DNA from: Jiangella mangrovi
GTDB taxonomy: Bacteria; Actinomycetota; Actinomycetes; Jiangellales; Jiangellaceae
Assembly (NCBI RefSeq): GCF_014204975.1
Contig: NZ_JACHMM010000001.1
Location: forward strand, 6,386,037 to 6,450,036
Reading direction: 5' to 3'
Length of the DNA stretch: 64,000 nt
The notes beneath the pieces are model-generated. The model did not search any database. It was not told the DNA's origin and saw only the letters and a list, made by a program, of their open reading frames with translations. Position 1 is the stretch's first letter; the number at the start of each line of letters is the position of its first letter. Made by a program: the position numbers and the translations under genes. Of the stretch, positions 30,736 to 41,095 are shown one piece after another.

Positions 30736-33455
30736 GTCTCGTCACCCATCCGTAGGACGCTGGCCGGAGCCAGTCGCCGTCCCGTCAGCACCGCCACCAC
30801 CACCGCCACCGCGACCACCAGCACGAAGCCCAGCGTCACCGCGACCAGCAGTCCGAACGGCAGGTGCACCGCCGGTTGCTCGCCGCCGCCGGTCAGCGAC
30901 CGCAGGTCGACGCCGGAGAGCACCGCCCACGGCAGCCCGACGCCGAGCAGCAGCCCCGTCACCAGCGACACCGCCGCCACGGGGGCGGCCTCCCAGACGA
31001 CCAGGCCCTCGCCCTGCCGGCCGGAGAGCCCCAGCGTGCGCAGCTGCGAGAGCAGCCGGCCGCGCGAGGGCGCCCCGACCACCATGGTGAGCACGACGGC
31101 CGCCGCGCACAACAGCCCGGTGAGCGCGATGGCCCCGACGATGGCCCTGGCGGTGCCGTCGTTGACCGGCCCGCGCAGGTCGGCCATGGCGGAGTCCGGC
31201 GTCGTCACGATCCGCGCACCGACGGCGTCGGCCACGGCGGCCGCACTGGCGCCGTCGCTGAGGTCGACCAGTGTGAGCCGCGGCGGGATGATCCGGACGC
31301 CGGCATCTTCGAGCACTCCGCGGTCGGCCATCATCCACCGGTTGCCCGTGGTGAGCCCCGGGATCGGGCCGGCCGACCCAGCCACGAAGGCGTCCAGCTT
31401 CTCGCTCAGCGTCAGCGTGCCGGTGGCGCCGTCGTCGATCAGCCCGTCGCCCACCAGCAGCGGCACCTCGCCGCCGGGGCCGAGCGTCGTCAGCCCGCCG
31501 GGCAGCGGGTCCAGTGCGGTCCCGCCGGCGCGCACCGCGTCGAGCTCCTCGACGTCGACGACGTACAGCGGGATGCGGTTGTCGATGGCGCCGACCTTGA
31601 ACAGCGTCGAGCCGGTGGTGACGACGGGCGCGACGGCGGCCACCCCGCGAAGGTCGCGGACGGCGGCCAGCTCGGCCTCGGTCAGCGGCGACCCGGACAC
31701 CCGGACGTCGGCGCCGACCTGCTGCCAGGCGGTCTCCTCGATGCCGCGCTCCGTCGTCGACCAGACGACGGTGGAGAACGCGGCGATCGACATGCCCACG
31801 ACCAGCGCGAGCATCGGCACGAACCCGGCGACGGGATCGCGGAGGGCGCGCGCGGTGCCGAGATAGGCGACGGTGCCGCGGCGGCCGCCGAGCAGGCGCC
31901 CCATGGCCGCCATGGGCCGCGGGTAGAGCCGCATGACCAGCAGGCTCACCGCCAGGGCGAGCAGCAGCGGGGTCGCGGCTGTGAGCGGGTCGACCCCGGC
32001 ACCCTCGCCGGCGTCGAGGCCGCGGGAGTTCAGCGCGACGGCGGACGCGACGGCCGCGCCGACGGCGAGCCCCTCGACCAGCTTGCGGGCCCGCGACGGG
32101 CGGGCCAGGCCGAGGTCGCGGCGGACGGCACGCAGCCCCTTGGGGCGCGCGGCCAGCGGGAGCAGGACGGCGGGCGCCAGTCCGACGGCGACCGGCAGCA
32201 GCAGGCCGGCGCTGCCGCCCTGACCGTCGACGACCTGCCGGGCCAGCACCGTCGCGACGGCGGCGGCCGGCAGCCCCAGCAGCAGCCCCTCGATGGCCAT
32301 GAGCAGCCGCAACTGCAGCGGCGACGCGCCCCGGGCGCCGATGAGCCCCAGCGACGTGCGCCGCCGTTCGACCATGAGCCGGGCGGCCAGCGCCAGCACC
32401 GCGAGCGCGACGCCCAGCGGGCCAGCAGCCACGATCGCCATGACCGCCGACGAGCTCGCGTGCCGGTCGGCGACGCGGTCGAGCACGTCGATGGAGCCGG
32501 TGGTGAGGATCGGGCTGACCAGCGTGCGGGTCGGGTCGGCGGCGTCGCCCGCGGCCAGCGTCGGCGCGGCGGCGACGAACCGGCTGAGCCCGTCACGCAG
32601 CGGCTCGGTGAACCCGGCCCGCGCGTCGGACACGTCGACCGGGAACCAGAGCCGGGTCTCGACCGGCCAGCCGATGAACGGCGCCAGCTCGGGCCAGGAG
32701 TTCGGCTCGACGTACGCGGCCACCGTCAGCACGCGGCCGCGGTCCCAGTCGTCGAAGACCTCGGGCTCCAGCGCGGCGCGGTGGTGCGTCCACCCCGTCG
32801 CGGCGGCATCGACGGCCTCGTAGACGCCGGACAGCCGGTAGACCAGCGGCGCCGTGGTGACCGTCGCGCCACGCGCCGGCTCGACGGCGGTGGTGTCGCC
32901 GACCGCCCAGCCCAGGGCCTCGGCCGACGTTGCTGCGAGCATGACGTCGACGACGACCGGCTCGCCCGGTGTCGCGGGCGCAGTGAACGGGGCCGGCGGC
33001 TCGCCGTCGACGACGCGGACGGTCTCGGTCCAGTACGGGTCGACGGTCGGCAGCACGTCGACGACGGCCTCGGGAGTGCGCACCTCGACCCGGGCGGTCG
33101 GCGTCGTGAGCACGAAGCGGCCCGGCCCGGTGGCCTCGCGGACGGCGGCCGGCGCGGAGTCGCGGACCGAGGCCAGCCCCTGGTCGAACGTCGTCCAGAC
33201 GTCGTCGCCGCTGCCGAGGGGCGGCGGAACGGCGGCGACGGACGTCACGTCGCGCAGGGTCGCCGGCGTGCCGGCCATCTCCGAACGCAGGTCGTCGGTG
33301 AACACCTGCTCGGCCAGCCGCGGCAGCGCGGCCGCCACCAGCGCGAGCACGAACACGACGCCGACCACGACCAGCGCGGCCGCGCGGTCGGCGAGGAACT
33401 GCCGGCGGAACAGCCGCCCGGTCCCCAGGCGCCCGGTACCCCGTCGCCCGCTCAT
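30732..33455 (-). CDS. FtsX-type ABC transporter permease
   Basis: 907-residue large permease with two FtsX-like units. A first membrane helix lies at about residues 25-45 ([19 protein letters not shown]) before a roughly 280-residue extracytoplasmic part; a block of helices follows around 340-500 ([46 protein letters not shown]) and three more at the C-terminus ([58 protein letters not shown]). The protein pairs with the ATPase gene that overlaps its stop (ATGA). Substrate unknown; duplicated FtsX permeases of this size are common in actinobacteria. Confidence 0.85.
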   Translation of the reverse strand: MSGRRGTGRLGTGRLFRRQFLADRAAALVVVGVVFVLALVAAALPRLAEQVFTDDLRSEMAGTPATLRDVTSVAAVPPPLGSGDDVWTTFDQGLASVRDSAPAAVREATGPGRFVLTTPTARVEVRTPEAVVDVLPTVDPYWTETVRVVDGEPPAPFTAPATPGEPVVVDVMLAATSAEALGWAVGDTTAVEPARGATVTTAPLVYRLSGVYEAVDAAATGWTHHRAALEPEVFDDWDRGRVLTVAAYVEPNSWPELAPFIGWPVETRLWFPVDVSDARAGFTEPLRDGLSRFVAAAPTLAAGDAADPTRTLVSPILTTGSIDVLDRVADRHASSSAVMAIVAAGPLGVALAVLALAARLMVERRRTSLGLIGARGASPLQLRLLMAIEGLLLGLPAAAVATVLARQVVDGQGGSAGLLLPVAVGLAPAVLLPLAARPKGLRAVRRDLGLARPSRARKLVEGLAVGAAVASAVALNSRGLDAGEGAGVDPLTAATPLLLALAVSLLVMRLYPRPMAAMGRLLGGRRGTVAYLGTARALRDPVAGFVPMLALVVGMSIAAFSTVVWSTTERGIEETAWQQVGADVRVSGSPLTEAELAAVRDLRGVAAVAPVVTTGSTLFKVGAIDNRIPLYVVDVEELDAVRAGGTALDPLPGGLTTLGPGGEVPLLVGDGLIDDGATGTLTLSEKLDAFVAGSAGPIPGLTTGNRWMMADRGVLEDAGVRIIPPRLTLVDLSDGASAAAVADAVGARIVTTPDSAMADLRGPVNDGTARAIVGAIALTGLLCAAAVVLTMVVGAPSRGRLLSQLRTLGLSGRQGEGLVVWEAAPVAAVSLVTGLLLGVGLPWAVLSGVDLRSLTGGGEQPAVHLPFGLLVAVTLGFVLVVAVAVVVAVLTGRRLAPASVLRMGDET

Positions 33456-36400
33456 CGCCGCTCCTCCCCCGGTACCGCCAGCGCGGCGTCACGACCCGCT
33501 CGCGAGGCGTGCAGCAGCGCCACCGCCGCGACGACCCCGGCCAGGACCAGCGCGAACACCGCCAGCGCGCCCAGACTCGCCCCGCCGACCGGGTCCAGCG
33601 CCTCCGGCACCCCGGACGTCGCGGCGCGGGCCAGCACCGTCACCGTCAGCGCGGCGACCACCACCCCGCCCACCGCACCGGCCACCATGGCCAGGATCCC
33701 CATGCCGGCCTGCTCGATGCGCCGCGACCGGGCCTGCTCCGACGGCGCCACTCCCACCACGCGCAGCACGGCCAGCTCACCCCGTCGCTGCCGCTGCAGC
33801 GTCGCCGCCGACGCGACCGCGCCGATGGCCGTCAGCACGATCGCCGCCACCGCGACCGACCAGAACGCCGGCACGACGTGCCGTGCGAGCCCGTGGTCGA
33901 GCAGCCCGGAGCGGACCGTCTGCCGGTCGGTGACCTGCGCGGCGCCACTCAGCCCGGCGTCCTCGACGGCGGCCGCGAGCGCCGCGGTGTCGCCGTCGGA
34001 GCCGCCGGAGCCGCCGGCGCCGTCGGTCGCTCCCGCGCTCAGCCAGACCTCGGTGATCCGCTGCGGCCGGTCGGCGGTGCGCAGCAGCGTCTCGGTGATG
34101 CTCGGCAGGTCGGCGACGAACGCGACCGGGTCGGCGACGCCGGGCACGACCGCCACGGCCGACTCGACCTTCGCGTCGACGCGGGTGCCCACGACGTGCA
34201 GGCTGACCGGGTCGCCGACCTGCAGGCCGAACCGGTCGAGCGCGGCCTGCGAGGCGACGACGGGGATCGGCTCGCTCGCGTTGCCGGGCGGCATCAGCCG
34301 GACGACGGCGCCGGAGCTGTCGGCGTGGATGACGGCGGACAGCGGCGTCTCACCGGGGTCGCCCATGCTCACGCGGTAGCTGGCCGCGACCTGCGGCGTC
34401 CACGGCGCGAGGCCGTCCAGCGGCAGGTCGGTGGCGGCGCCGGAGCCGTCGACGGCGCGCAGCGCGGTGACCGCGGCGGTGGTCGGGCCGGCCACGGACA
34501 CGGTGAGGTCGACGGCCACGACGGTGCCGAACCCGGCCGGCACGGTGGCCATCCCGCCGTCGGCCTCGGCTTGGGCCAGCACGCCGTCGTCGTCGGCGAC
34601 CAGCAGCGTGGCCGCGGAGACGCCGTCGGACTCGATCTCGACGCGCTCGGTGCCGGCCGGCAGCTCGAGGCCGGTCAGCCGCTCCTGCCCGGGGGCGACG
34701 GCGTCGGCCACGCGGTCCGCCGGGAACACGTCGTCGCGGGTCTCGGCCACGTCGCGCAGCCCGCCGGCCGGGACGGCGAGCAGGGCGGCGCTCTCGTCGC
34801 CTACCCGGGCGCCGGTGGCCAGCACGCCGACCGCGTCGCTCACGCCGTCGACCTGCAGGAACGGCTCCGCGGACTCGGCCGGGCGGGCCGCGGTGAGCGG
34901 GCCGGCGCGGTCGAAGGTCACCCGCACGTCCGCGCCGGTGCGCACGTCGGCGAGGTCCTCCTGCAGGCCGGTCCAGGTTGCGGAGTACGACGCCGCGAGC
35001 ACGCCGGCGCCCGCCGTCACCACCACGAGCACGACCACCGACGCGTACACAGGCAGCCGGCGGGTGACCTGCCAGGCCGGTAGCAGCAGCCCGAGGCGGC
35101 GCCGTCCGGACAGCACCCGCTCGGTCAGCGCCAGCGGGAACGGGACGGCGAGCAGGGCCAGTGCCGCGCAGGCCAGCAGCGCGAGCGCCGGGCCGGGGGT
35201 CGCCAGCAGGTCCGCGCTGCCGCCGCCGTCGGCGCCGGTGCCGTAGCGGCGCAGCTGCCAGATGGCGACCCCCGCGGCGATCAGCGCGACCGCGGCGAAG
35301 GTCCAGCCGATGGCGCCAGTGGCCCGCCGGCTGGTGAACGCGACGGTGTCCTCGACGCCGCGACGCGCGGTCAGGGCGGCGCCGGTGACCAGCAGCGCGA
35401 GGGTGCCGACCGCGACGCCCGCGGCGCACCACGCGGCCACGCCGGCGTCCACGGCCGGGCCGCCGCCCGCCCGCAGCGCGGCCACCGTCGCCGCCGCGCC
35501 GAGCGCCGCCGACGGCAGCACCACGGCCACCGACTCGAGGACCGACCACCACACGAGCTGGCCCGCGGACAGCCCGCGCGAGCGCAGCAGCGTCGTCTCG
35601 ACCTCGCGCACCACGCCGAGCAGCCGCGCCACCTGGGCCCCGGTGACGACGGCGACCGCCACCAGCACGATGAGCGGGACGGCCGAGACGCTGGTGCCGC
35701 GGTCGACGTCGGCGTCGAGGGCGGCGGCGGTCGCGGCGAGCTCGCCGCTGACGGCGACGCCGCGGACGTTGACGCGATCGTCGTCCTCGAGGGTGGTCGC
35801 AAGGCCGGGCAGGGTGTCGGCCAGTGCCGCGACCTGGCCGGGCGTGATGGCGTCGGCCTGCGGCGTCACCCGCCAGCGGACCTGCGGCGACGGCTCGACG
35901 GCGGCGAGCGCGGCCTCGGTGACCACGAACGGCCCGTAGGCGGAGCCGTCCACGCCGGCGACCTCGAGCGGGTCGCCGAACCAGAACGGGTCGCGCGGGT
36001 CGGCGGGCAGCCAGGTGCCGGTGACCTGCACGACGGTCTCGCCGACGGTGATCTCGTCGCCGACGGCGAGGCCGAGCGCCTCGGCGGCGGTGGCGTGCAG
36101 AGCCGCGGCGACGGCGGTGGGCGCCTCGGGCATCGTGATGCCGACCTGGGCCTCGATGGGCCAGGCGCCGTCGACCAGCTCGGCGTGCGCCCCGAGGTCG
36201 TCGTAGACGGTCAGGACGCCGCGCGCCTCGTCGTCGCTGCCGGGGACGGCCAGCGCGTCCTCGCCGCCGGCGAGGCTGCGGTGGACCTCGAGCGGAGCGC
36301 CGCCGGAGCGAGCCGCGACGTCCTCGCGGACGGCGGCGTCCTGGGCGGCGGGGTCGGGCCCGAGCCGGGTGGTGGCCTGGACGGCGGCCTCGGCGGGCGG

Positions 36401-36547
36401 GGCGTCGCGCAGGGCCTCGCGGACGCCGTCCTGGCTGGCCACGACCAGGTAACCGACCAGTCCGGTGGTGACGGCGGCGACCACGAACACCCAGGCCGCG
36501 ACGGTGGCGATGACAGCGCCGTGGGCACGCGCGCGCTTGACCCTCAT
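33452..36547 (-). CDS. FtsX-type ABC transporter permease (larger paralogue)
   Basis: 1031-residue permease related to the next gene. First helix at about 10-35 (VIATVAAWVFVVAAVTTGLVGYLVV), long extracytoplasmic region, a central block of helices (VPLIVLVAVAVVTGAQVARLL, VVWWSVLESVAVVLPSAALGAAATVAAL, GWTFAAVALIAAGVAIW, LLACAALALLAVPFPLAL, VYASVVVLVVVTAGAGVLAA), a second extracytoplasmic domain and four C-terminal helices. ATG 36547 was chosen because the hydrophobic start follows directly and family members begin there. First gene of the four-gene ABC operon; overlaps the second permease by ATGA. Confidence 0.83.
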   Translation of the reverse strand: MRVKRARAHGAVIATVAAWVFVVAAVTTGLVGYLVVASQDGVREALRDAPPAEAAVQATTRLGPDPAAQDAAVREDVAARSGGAPLEVHRSLAGGEDALAVPGSDDEARGVLTVYDDLGAHAELVDGAWPIEAQVGITMPEAPTAVAAALHATAAEALGLAVGDEITVGETVVQVTGTWLPADPRDPFWFGDPLEVAGVDGSAYGPFVVTEAALAAVEPSPQVRWRVTPQADAITPGQVAALADTLPGLATTLEDDDRVNVRGVAVSGELAATAAALDADVDRGTSVSAVPLIVLVAVAVVTGAQVARLLGVVREVETTLLRSRGLSAGQLVWWSVLESVAVVLPSAALGAAATVAALRAGGGPAVDAGVAAWCAAGVAVGTLALLVTGAALTARRGVEDTVAFTSRRATGAIGWTFAAVALIAAGVAIWQLRRYGTGADGGGSADLLATPGPALALLACAALALLAVPFPLALTERVLSGRRRLGLLLPAWQVTRRLPVYASVVVLVVVTAGAGVLAASYSATWTGLQEDLADVRTGADVRVTFDRAGPLTAARPAESAEPFLQVDGVSDAVGVLATGARVGDESAALLAVPAGGLRDVAETRDDVFPADRVADAVAPGQERLTGLELPAGTERVEIESDGVSAATLLVADDDGVLAQAEADGGMATVPAGFGTVVAVDLTVSVAGPTTAAVTALRAVDGSGAATDLPLDGLAPWTPQVAASYRVSMGDPGETPLSAVIHADSSGAVVRLMPPGNASEPIPVVASQAALDRFGLQVGDPVSLHVVGTRVDAKVESAVAVVPGVADPVAFVADLPSITETLLRTADRPQRITEVWLSAGATDGAGGSGGSDGDTAALAAAVEDAGLSGAAQVTDRQTVRSGLLDHGLARHVVPAFWSVAVAAIVLTAIGAVASAATLQRQRRGELAVLRVVGVAPSEQARSRRIEQAGMGILAMVAGAVGGVVVAALTVTVLARAATSGVPEALDPVGGASLGALAVFALVLAGVVAAVALLHASRAGRDAALAVPGEERR

Positions 36548-36600
36548 CGGTGCTGTCCGCCGGCTCGGCAACCGTTTCCCCCACGCATGATCGGCACAGA

Positions 36601-37431
36601 CTACCTGTGACGACGTAGGGCATAACAGGCCACAGCAGTCGCTGCAGCCACATTGAGACTGTCGACGCCGGCCTGCATGGGGATGCGCACGCGGCGGTCC
36701 GCGACGGCCATCCAGCGCGCCGACAACCCGTGCCCCTCGCCGCCGACCAGCAGCGCCGTCCGGCCCGCGGGCGCCACGTCGGCGAGGTCGACGGCGTCGT
36801 CGGCCGGCGTCAGCGCCAGCGTCTCGAAGCCCGCCGCGGCCAGCGCGCCGGGCGCGTCGTACCACTCGTCGACCCGCGTGTACGGGACCGAGAACACGGT
36901 GCCCATGGAGACCTTGACGGCGCGCCGGTAGAGCGGGTCGGCGCAGCGCGGCCCGAGCAGGACGGCGTCCCAGCCCAGCGCCGCGGCGCAGCGGAAGATC
37001 GCGCCGACGTTCGTGTGGTCGACCAGGTCCTCGAGCACGACCACCCGCGCGGCGTCCGCCAGCACGTCGGCGACCGGCGGCAGCGGGCGGCGGTGCAGCG
37101 ACGCCAGCGCGCCGCGGTGCACGTGGAAGCCGGTGACGGCCTCGATGACCGGCTCCGGCGCGACGTAGACGGGTGCGTCGGCGGCCGTGGCCAGGACGTC
37201 GGCGAGCGCCTCGACCCAGCGCGGCGCCATGAGGAACGAGCGCGGCCGGTACCCCGCGGCGACCGCTCGGCGTACCACCTTCTCGCCCTCGGCCAGGAAC
37301 AGCCCGTGCTCGGCCTCGAGCGACTGGCGCAGCTGCACGTCACGCAGCGAGACGTAGTCGGCCAGCCGCTCGTCGTCGACGGCGTCGACCTCGACGATCC
37401 GCGGGCCGCTGCCGGCCGGTGGCACCGTCAC
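36601..37431 (-). CDS. TrmH/SpoU-family RNA 2'-O-methyltransferase
   Basis: 276 residues. Transfers methyl from SAM to a ribose 2'-OH of tRNA or rRNA through a trefoil-knot fold. The three SpoU motifs are in place: motif 1 LVDHTNVGAIFRCAAALGWDAVLLGPRCADPLYRRAVKVSMG (in pieces, about 110-150), motif 2 LLVGGEGHGLS, motif 3 RIPMQAGVDSLNVAAATAVACYAL. An N-terminal substrate-binding part (LRQSLEAEHGLFLAEGEKVVRRAV) is typical of the group. GTG 37431 overlaps the stop of the TauE/SafE gene (GTGA). The exact target nucleotide cannot be read. Confidence 0.88.
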   Translation of the reverse strand: MTVPPAGSGPRIVEVDAVDDERLADYVSLRDVQLRQSLEAEHGLFLAEGEKVVRRAVAAGYRPRSFLMAPRWVEALADVLATAADAPVYVAPEPVIEAVTGFHVHRGALASLHRRPLPPVADVLADAARVVVLEDLVDHTNVGAIFRCAAALGWDAVLLGPRCADPLYRRAVKVSMGTVFSVPYTRVDEWYDAPGALAAAGFETLALTPADDAVDLADVAPAGRTALLVGGEGHGLSARWMAVADRRVRIPMQAGVDSLNVAAATAVACYALRRHR

Positions 37432-38180
37432 CCCGCCACCAGGTAGACGACCGCGGCGACACCCACCACGATGATGACCACCCGCAGCACCACCGGCGAG
37501 AGCCGCCGCCCGATGCGTGCGCCCAGCAGGCCGCCCAGCGCCGACCCGACCGCGATCAGCCCGGCGACCGCCCAGTCGACGTCGGCGACGAACACGAACA
37601 CGATGCCGGCGACCAGGTTGACCAGCCCGGCCTGCACGTTCTTGACGGCGTTGAGCCGCTGCAGCGTGTCGGAGAGCGCGACGCCCATGACGGCGAGCAG
37701 CAGCACGCCCTGCGCGGCGCCGAAGTAGCCGCCGTAGACCGCCGTCAGCAGGATCAGGAACCAGACGACGGGGCCTCCGTGCTCGCGCCCGGCCGGCCGC
37801 TCCTTCAGCCGCCGGGCGATCCACGGCTGCAGCGCGACCAGCACACACGCCAGGATGATGAGCACCGGGACGATCGCCTCGAACGCCCCGGGCGGCAGCG
37901 CCAGCAGCAGGACGGCGCCCGCCGCCCCGCCGACCAGCGCCAGCGCCCCGAACCGCACGAGCCGGTCGCGCTGGCCGCGCAGCTCCTCGCGGTAGCCCCA
38001 GGCGCCCATGACCGAGCCCGGCACCAGCCCGACGGTGTTGGACACGTTGGCCACCACCGGCGGGTAGCCGAGCGCCAGCAGCGTCGGGAACGTGATCATC
38101 GTCCCGGAGCCGACGACGACGTTGATGGCTCCCGCCGCGAACCCGGCCGCGACGATCGCGACGACGTCGAGCAGGCTCAC
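37428..38180 (-). CDS. TauE/SafE-family sulfite exporter-like permease
   Basis: 250-residue integral membrane protein with about eight helices in two repeats. The first repeat carries the family pattern VAIVAAGFAAGAINVVVGSGTMITFPTLLALGYPPVVANVSNTVGLVPG (in pieces) and the second AVYGGYFGAAQGVLLLAVM and GLVNLVAGIVFVFVADVDW. Members move sulfite, sulfoacetate or other organosulfur anions; the substrate here is unknown. Start GTG 38180 overlaps the SPFH stop (GTGA) and its stop overlaps the methyltransferase, so all three may be one transcript. Confidence 0.85.
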   Translation of the reverse strand: MSLLDVVAIVAAGFAAGAINVVVGSGTMITFPTLLALGYPPVVANVSNTVGLVPGSVMGAWGYREELRGQRDRLVRFGALALVGGAAGAVLLLALPPGAFEAIVPVLIILACVLVALQPWIARRLKERPAGREHGGPVVWFLILLTAVYGGYFGAAQGVLLLAVMGVALSDTLQRLNAVKNVQAGLVNLVAGIVFVFVADVDWAVAGLIAVGSALGGLLGARIGRRLSPVVLRVVIIVVGVAAVVYLVAG

Positions 38181-39526
38181 CCCGCCGGCGGCGCGGGCGG
38201 CGCCGGCGGGTGGTTCGGCGGCGTCGAGGGCGGCTCGTCCTGGGTCAGGTCGCGCCCGATGGCCGGGCCGTTCCCCGTCCCCGGACGGTCATGCGTCCCC
38301 GTCACCGGGATCTCGCCGGTCGCGTCGGCCTCGTCGTCCGCGGCGGTGGCGTCGTCCTCGTCGGCCGGGGCGGTCGCGTCGGCTCCGTCGGCCGGGGCGT
38401 CCTCGGCCGAGCCGGGCTCGCCGGTGTTGATGCCGGACGGCAGCGGCGTCGTCGGGTCGGAGGCGACCTGGGCGGCCTGCAGCGCGCGGCGGACCTCTTC
38501 CTGCGCGGCGGCAGCGGCGGCCTCGCCCTCGGCGGCGGCCTCCTGGGCGGCGGCCTCGATCTCCTCGGCGGCGGTGTCGTCGGCCGGGATGGCGCCCGGC
38601 GCGAAGCCGGAGCCGAACCGGCCGACGGCGTCGCCCAGGCCCTCGAGGGCCTTGCCGAACTCGCTCGGCACGATCCAGACCTTGTTGGCGTCGCCCTTGG
38701 CGATCTCGGGCATCATCTGCAGGTACTGGTAGGCCAGCAGCTTCTGGTCGGGGTTGCCGCGGTGGATGGCATCGAAGACGGCGCCGATGGCCTTCGCCTC
38801 GCCGTCGGCGCGCAGGATCTGCGCCTGCTTCTCGGCCTCGGCCCGCAGGACGGTCGACTGCTTGTCGCCCTCGGCGGTGAGGATCGCGGACTGCTTCTGG
38901 CCCTCGGCGGTGAGGATCTGCGACTGCCGCACACCCTCGGCGTTGAGGATCGCCGCCCGCTTGTCGCGGTCGGCGCGCATCTGCTTCTCCATGGAGTCCT
39001 GGATGGAGGGCGGCGGGTCGATGGCCTTCAGCTCGACGCGGTTGACGCGGATGCCCCACTTGCCGGTGGCGTCGTCGAGGACGCCGCGCAGCGCATTGTT
39101 GATCTCTTCGCGGCTGGTCAGCGTGCGCTCGAGGTCCATGCCACCGATGACGTTACGCAGCGTGGTGACCGTCAGCTGCTCGATGCCCTGGATGTAGTTC
39201 GCGATCTCATACGTCGCGGCCTTGGGGTCGTTGACCTGGTAGTAGATGACGGTGTCGATGGACACGACCAGGTTGTCCTGGGTGATCACCGGCTGCGGCG
39301 GGAACGACACGACCTGCTCGCGGAGGTCGAGCAGCGGCAGCACGCGGTCGATGAACGGCACGACGACCGTCAGGCCGGGGTCGAGGGTGCGCTGGTAGCG
39401 GCCGAGGCGCTCGACGATGCCGGCCCGCGCCTGGGGCACGATGCGCACCGACTTGGCCAGCGTCACCAGGACGAAGATGGCCAAGAGGATGACGACGAGG
39501 AGGACGAAGATCTGACCGGCTTCCAT
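38177..39526 (-). CDS. SPFH/stomatin-like (band 7) membrane scaffold protein
   Basis: 449 residues. N-terminal membrane anchor (QIFVLLVVILLAIFVLVTLA, about 4-23), then an SPFH/Band 7 domain (VRIVPQARAGIVERLGRYQRTLDPGL, LDLREQVVSFPPQPVITQDN, EQLTVTTLRNVIGGMDLERTLTSREEIN in pieces, to about 185), an alanine/glutamate coiled coil with repeated AEG.(K/R)QS.IL units (about 185-245), and a long acidic, Ala/Asp/Pro-rich tail beyond about 330. Such proteins oligomerise in the membrane with NfeD partners; a NfeD gene lies 176 nt upstream in the same direction, the classic stomatin-NfeD pairing. The tail is unusually long and low in complexity. Confidence 0.88.
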   Translation of the reverse strand: MEAGQIFVLLVVILLAIFVLVTLAKSVRIVPQARAGIVERLGRYQRTLDPGLTVVVPFIDRVLPLLDLREQVVSFPPQPVITQDNLVVSIDTVIYYQVNDPKAATYEIANYIQGIEQLTVTTLRNVIGGMDLERTLTSREEINNALRGVLDDATGKWGIRVNRVELKAIDPPPSIQDSMEKQMRADRDKRAAILNAEGVRQSQILTAEGQKQSAILTAEGDKQSTVLRAEAEKQAQILRADGEAKAIGAVFDAIHRGNPDQKLLAYQYLQMMPEIAKGDANKVWIVPSEFGKALEGLGDAVGRFGSGFAPGAIPADDTAAEEIEAAAQEAAAEGEAAAAAAQEEVRRALQAAQVASDPTTPLPSGINTGEPGSAEDAPADGADATAPADEDDATAADDEADATGEIPVTGTHDRPGTGNGPAIGRDLTQDEPPSTPPNHPPAPPAPPAG

Positions 39527-39702
39527 GAACGACCTTCCGCTACTTTCTGGGGGCCAGGCGGGTCTGCGACAACCTATCAATAACACAGGTCGGGCCGGGC
39601 GAACCCTTGCACGGTCACCTAGTCCTTTGCGGCGGGCCGAGAGCTCGAGGAGGCCTCCGGCCCCCTGTCGCTCCCGGCTTCGCCCGACCCTCCGGGAGGT
39701 GT

Positions 39703-40170
39703 CTAGCGCGGGTCGGCCTCGAACACGAGCGCCGTCGCGCCCTGGATCTCGATGACATCGACGTCGCGTCCGGCCTCGATGACGGAGCTGCCGTCGTAGC
39801 TGCGCGCGGTCCAGATCTCTCCGGCCAGCTTGATGAGACCGCGCTCGGAGTCGACGGTCTCGACGACGACGCCCTTGCGGCCGACCAGCGCGGCGGCGCC
39901 GGTGCGGGTGCTGCCGCCGGTGCGCAGGTGCCGCTTGGCGACCGGCCGGACGAACCCGAGCAGCGCAACGCTGACGGCGATGGCGATGACGATCTGCAGC
40001 CACAGCGCGTCGATGCCGATGGCCGCCGCGAGCGCACCGGCCAGTGCGCCGCCGGCCAGCATGAGGAAGATGAGGTCGACGGTGGTCGTCTCGACGATGC
40101 CCAGGACGAACGCGAGGCCCAGCCAGGCGACCCAGTCGTGGTCGGCGAGCCAGTCCAGGAAGTCCTGCAT
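39703..40170 (-). CDS. NfeD-like short protein
   Basis: 155 residues. N-terminal membrane helices (WVAWLGLAFVLGIVETTTVDLIFLMLAGGALAGALAAAIG in pieces, and LQIVIAIAVSVALLGFV) followed by an OB-fold domain of the NfeD C-terminal type (ALVGRKGVVVETVDSERGLIKLAGEIWTARS in pieces, ending VIEIQGATALVFE). NfeD proteins work with SPFH proteins in membrane quality control; the SPFH gene follows 176 nt downstream. It is the short NfeD form, without the ClpP-like protease domain. Confidence 0.85.
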   Translation of the reverse strand: MQDFLDWLADHDWVAWLGLAFVLGIVETTTVDLIFLMLAGGALAGALAAAIGIDALWLQIVIAIAVSVALLGFVRPVAKRHLRTGGSTRTGAAALVGRKGVVVETVDSERGLIKLAGEIWTARSYDGSSVIEAGRDVDVIEIQGATALVFEADPR

Positions 40171-40180
40171 AGCGTCAAGT

Positions 40181-40993
40181 CTAGGGCGTGGCGACGCCCT
40201 CGCGCTCCCCTGCGACGGCTCTGGCGGACCATCGTCCGTCGTCGTGGCGAATGCGCAGCGGGAGCCCGAACGCCGTCGTCAGATGCTCGTCGGTCAGGGT
40301 CTCGGCGATGGGCCCGGCGGCGACGACGCGGCCGCCGGCCAGCAGCAGCGCGTGCGTGAACCCGGGCGGGATCTCCTCGACGTGGTGGGTCACCAGGACG
40401 GTGGCCGGCGAGGCGGGGTCGGCGGCGATCTCGCCGAGCGTGGCGACCAGCGTCTCGCGGCCGCCGAGGTCGAGACCGGCGGTGGGCTCGTCGAGCAGCA
40501 GCAGCTCGGGGTCGGCCATGAGCGCGCGGGCGAGCTGGGTGCGCTTGCGCTCGCCCTCGGACAACGTGCCGAACGTGCGCTCGGCGAGGTGCGCGACCCC
40601 CATGCGGCCGAGCAGCCAGCGGGCGCGGTCGTCGTCGAGGTCCTCGTACGACTCGCGCCACCGGCCGACGACGGCGTACGCGCCGGTCCGCACGACGTCG
40701 AGCACGGACTCCTGCCGCGGGATGCGCTCGGCCAGCGCAGCGCTGGTGATGCCGATGCGCGGGCGCAGCTCGAACACGTCGACCGCACCCATCATCTCGC
40801 CCAGCACGGCCGCATAGCCGCTGGTGGGGTGCATCTGGGCGGCCGCGATCTGCAGCAGGGTGGTCTTGCCGGCGCCGTTGGGCCCGAGGATCACCCAGCG
40901 CTGCCCGTCGGACACCGACCAGGTGACCTCGTCGAGCAGCCGGTTCCCCGAGCGCACGAGTGTGACGTCGGCCAGTTCGAGCACATCGGACAT
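40181..40993 (-). CDS. ABC transporter ATP-binding protein, stand-alone
   Basis: 270-residue ATPase with a single nucleotide-binding domain: Walker A GPNGAGKT (about 36-43), Q-loop region GITSAALAERIPRQESVLDVV, signature LSEGERKRTQLARAL, Walker B LLLLDEPTAGLDLGGRE, H-loop VTHHVEEIPPGF. The VDVFELRPRIGI and MGVAHLAERTFGTLSEGERKR blocks fit the YlmA/ModF-like group often found without a permease gene. It lies 10 nt upstream of the NfeD gene on the same strand. Its partner permease is not in the window, so transport role is unproven. Confidence 0.85.
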   Translation of the reverse strand: MSDVLELADVTLVRSGNRLLDEVTWSVSDGQRWVILGPNGAGKTTLLQIAAAQMHPTSGYAAVLGEMMGAVDVFELRPRIGITSAALAERIPRQESVLDVVRTGAYAVVGRWRESYEDLDDDRARWLLGRMGVAHLAERTFGTLSEGERKRTQLARALMADPELLLLDEPTAGLDLGGRETLVATLGEIAADPASPATVLVTHHVEEIPPGFTHALLLAGGRVVAAGPIAETLTDEHLTTAFGLPLRIRHDDGRWSARAVAGEREGVATP

Positions 40994-41082
40994 CGCGTGG
41001 ACCCGGCTCCCTCGAAACGACTAGCGGCGGCGATGGCGGGTGCTCGCCCCGGAACCCCCGCCCGACTCTATCGGGCACGTCG

Positions 41083-41088
41083 TAGGCT
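41083..41088 (+). promoter_or_regulatory. -10 box of gene at 41096
   Basis: TAGGCT ends 7 nt before ATG 41096. With no ribosome site before the ATG this predicts leaderless transcription. Confidence 0.45.
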
Positions 41089-41095
41089 CTGGTTC

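Noticed and set aside
30864-34379. Very long open frame (over 1100 codons) on the plus strand
   Set aside because: It runs opposite to two FtsX-type permease genes with clear membrane helices. Its translation is Arg/Gly/Asp-rich and repetitive with no domain. Long antisense frames are expected at this G+C content.
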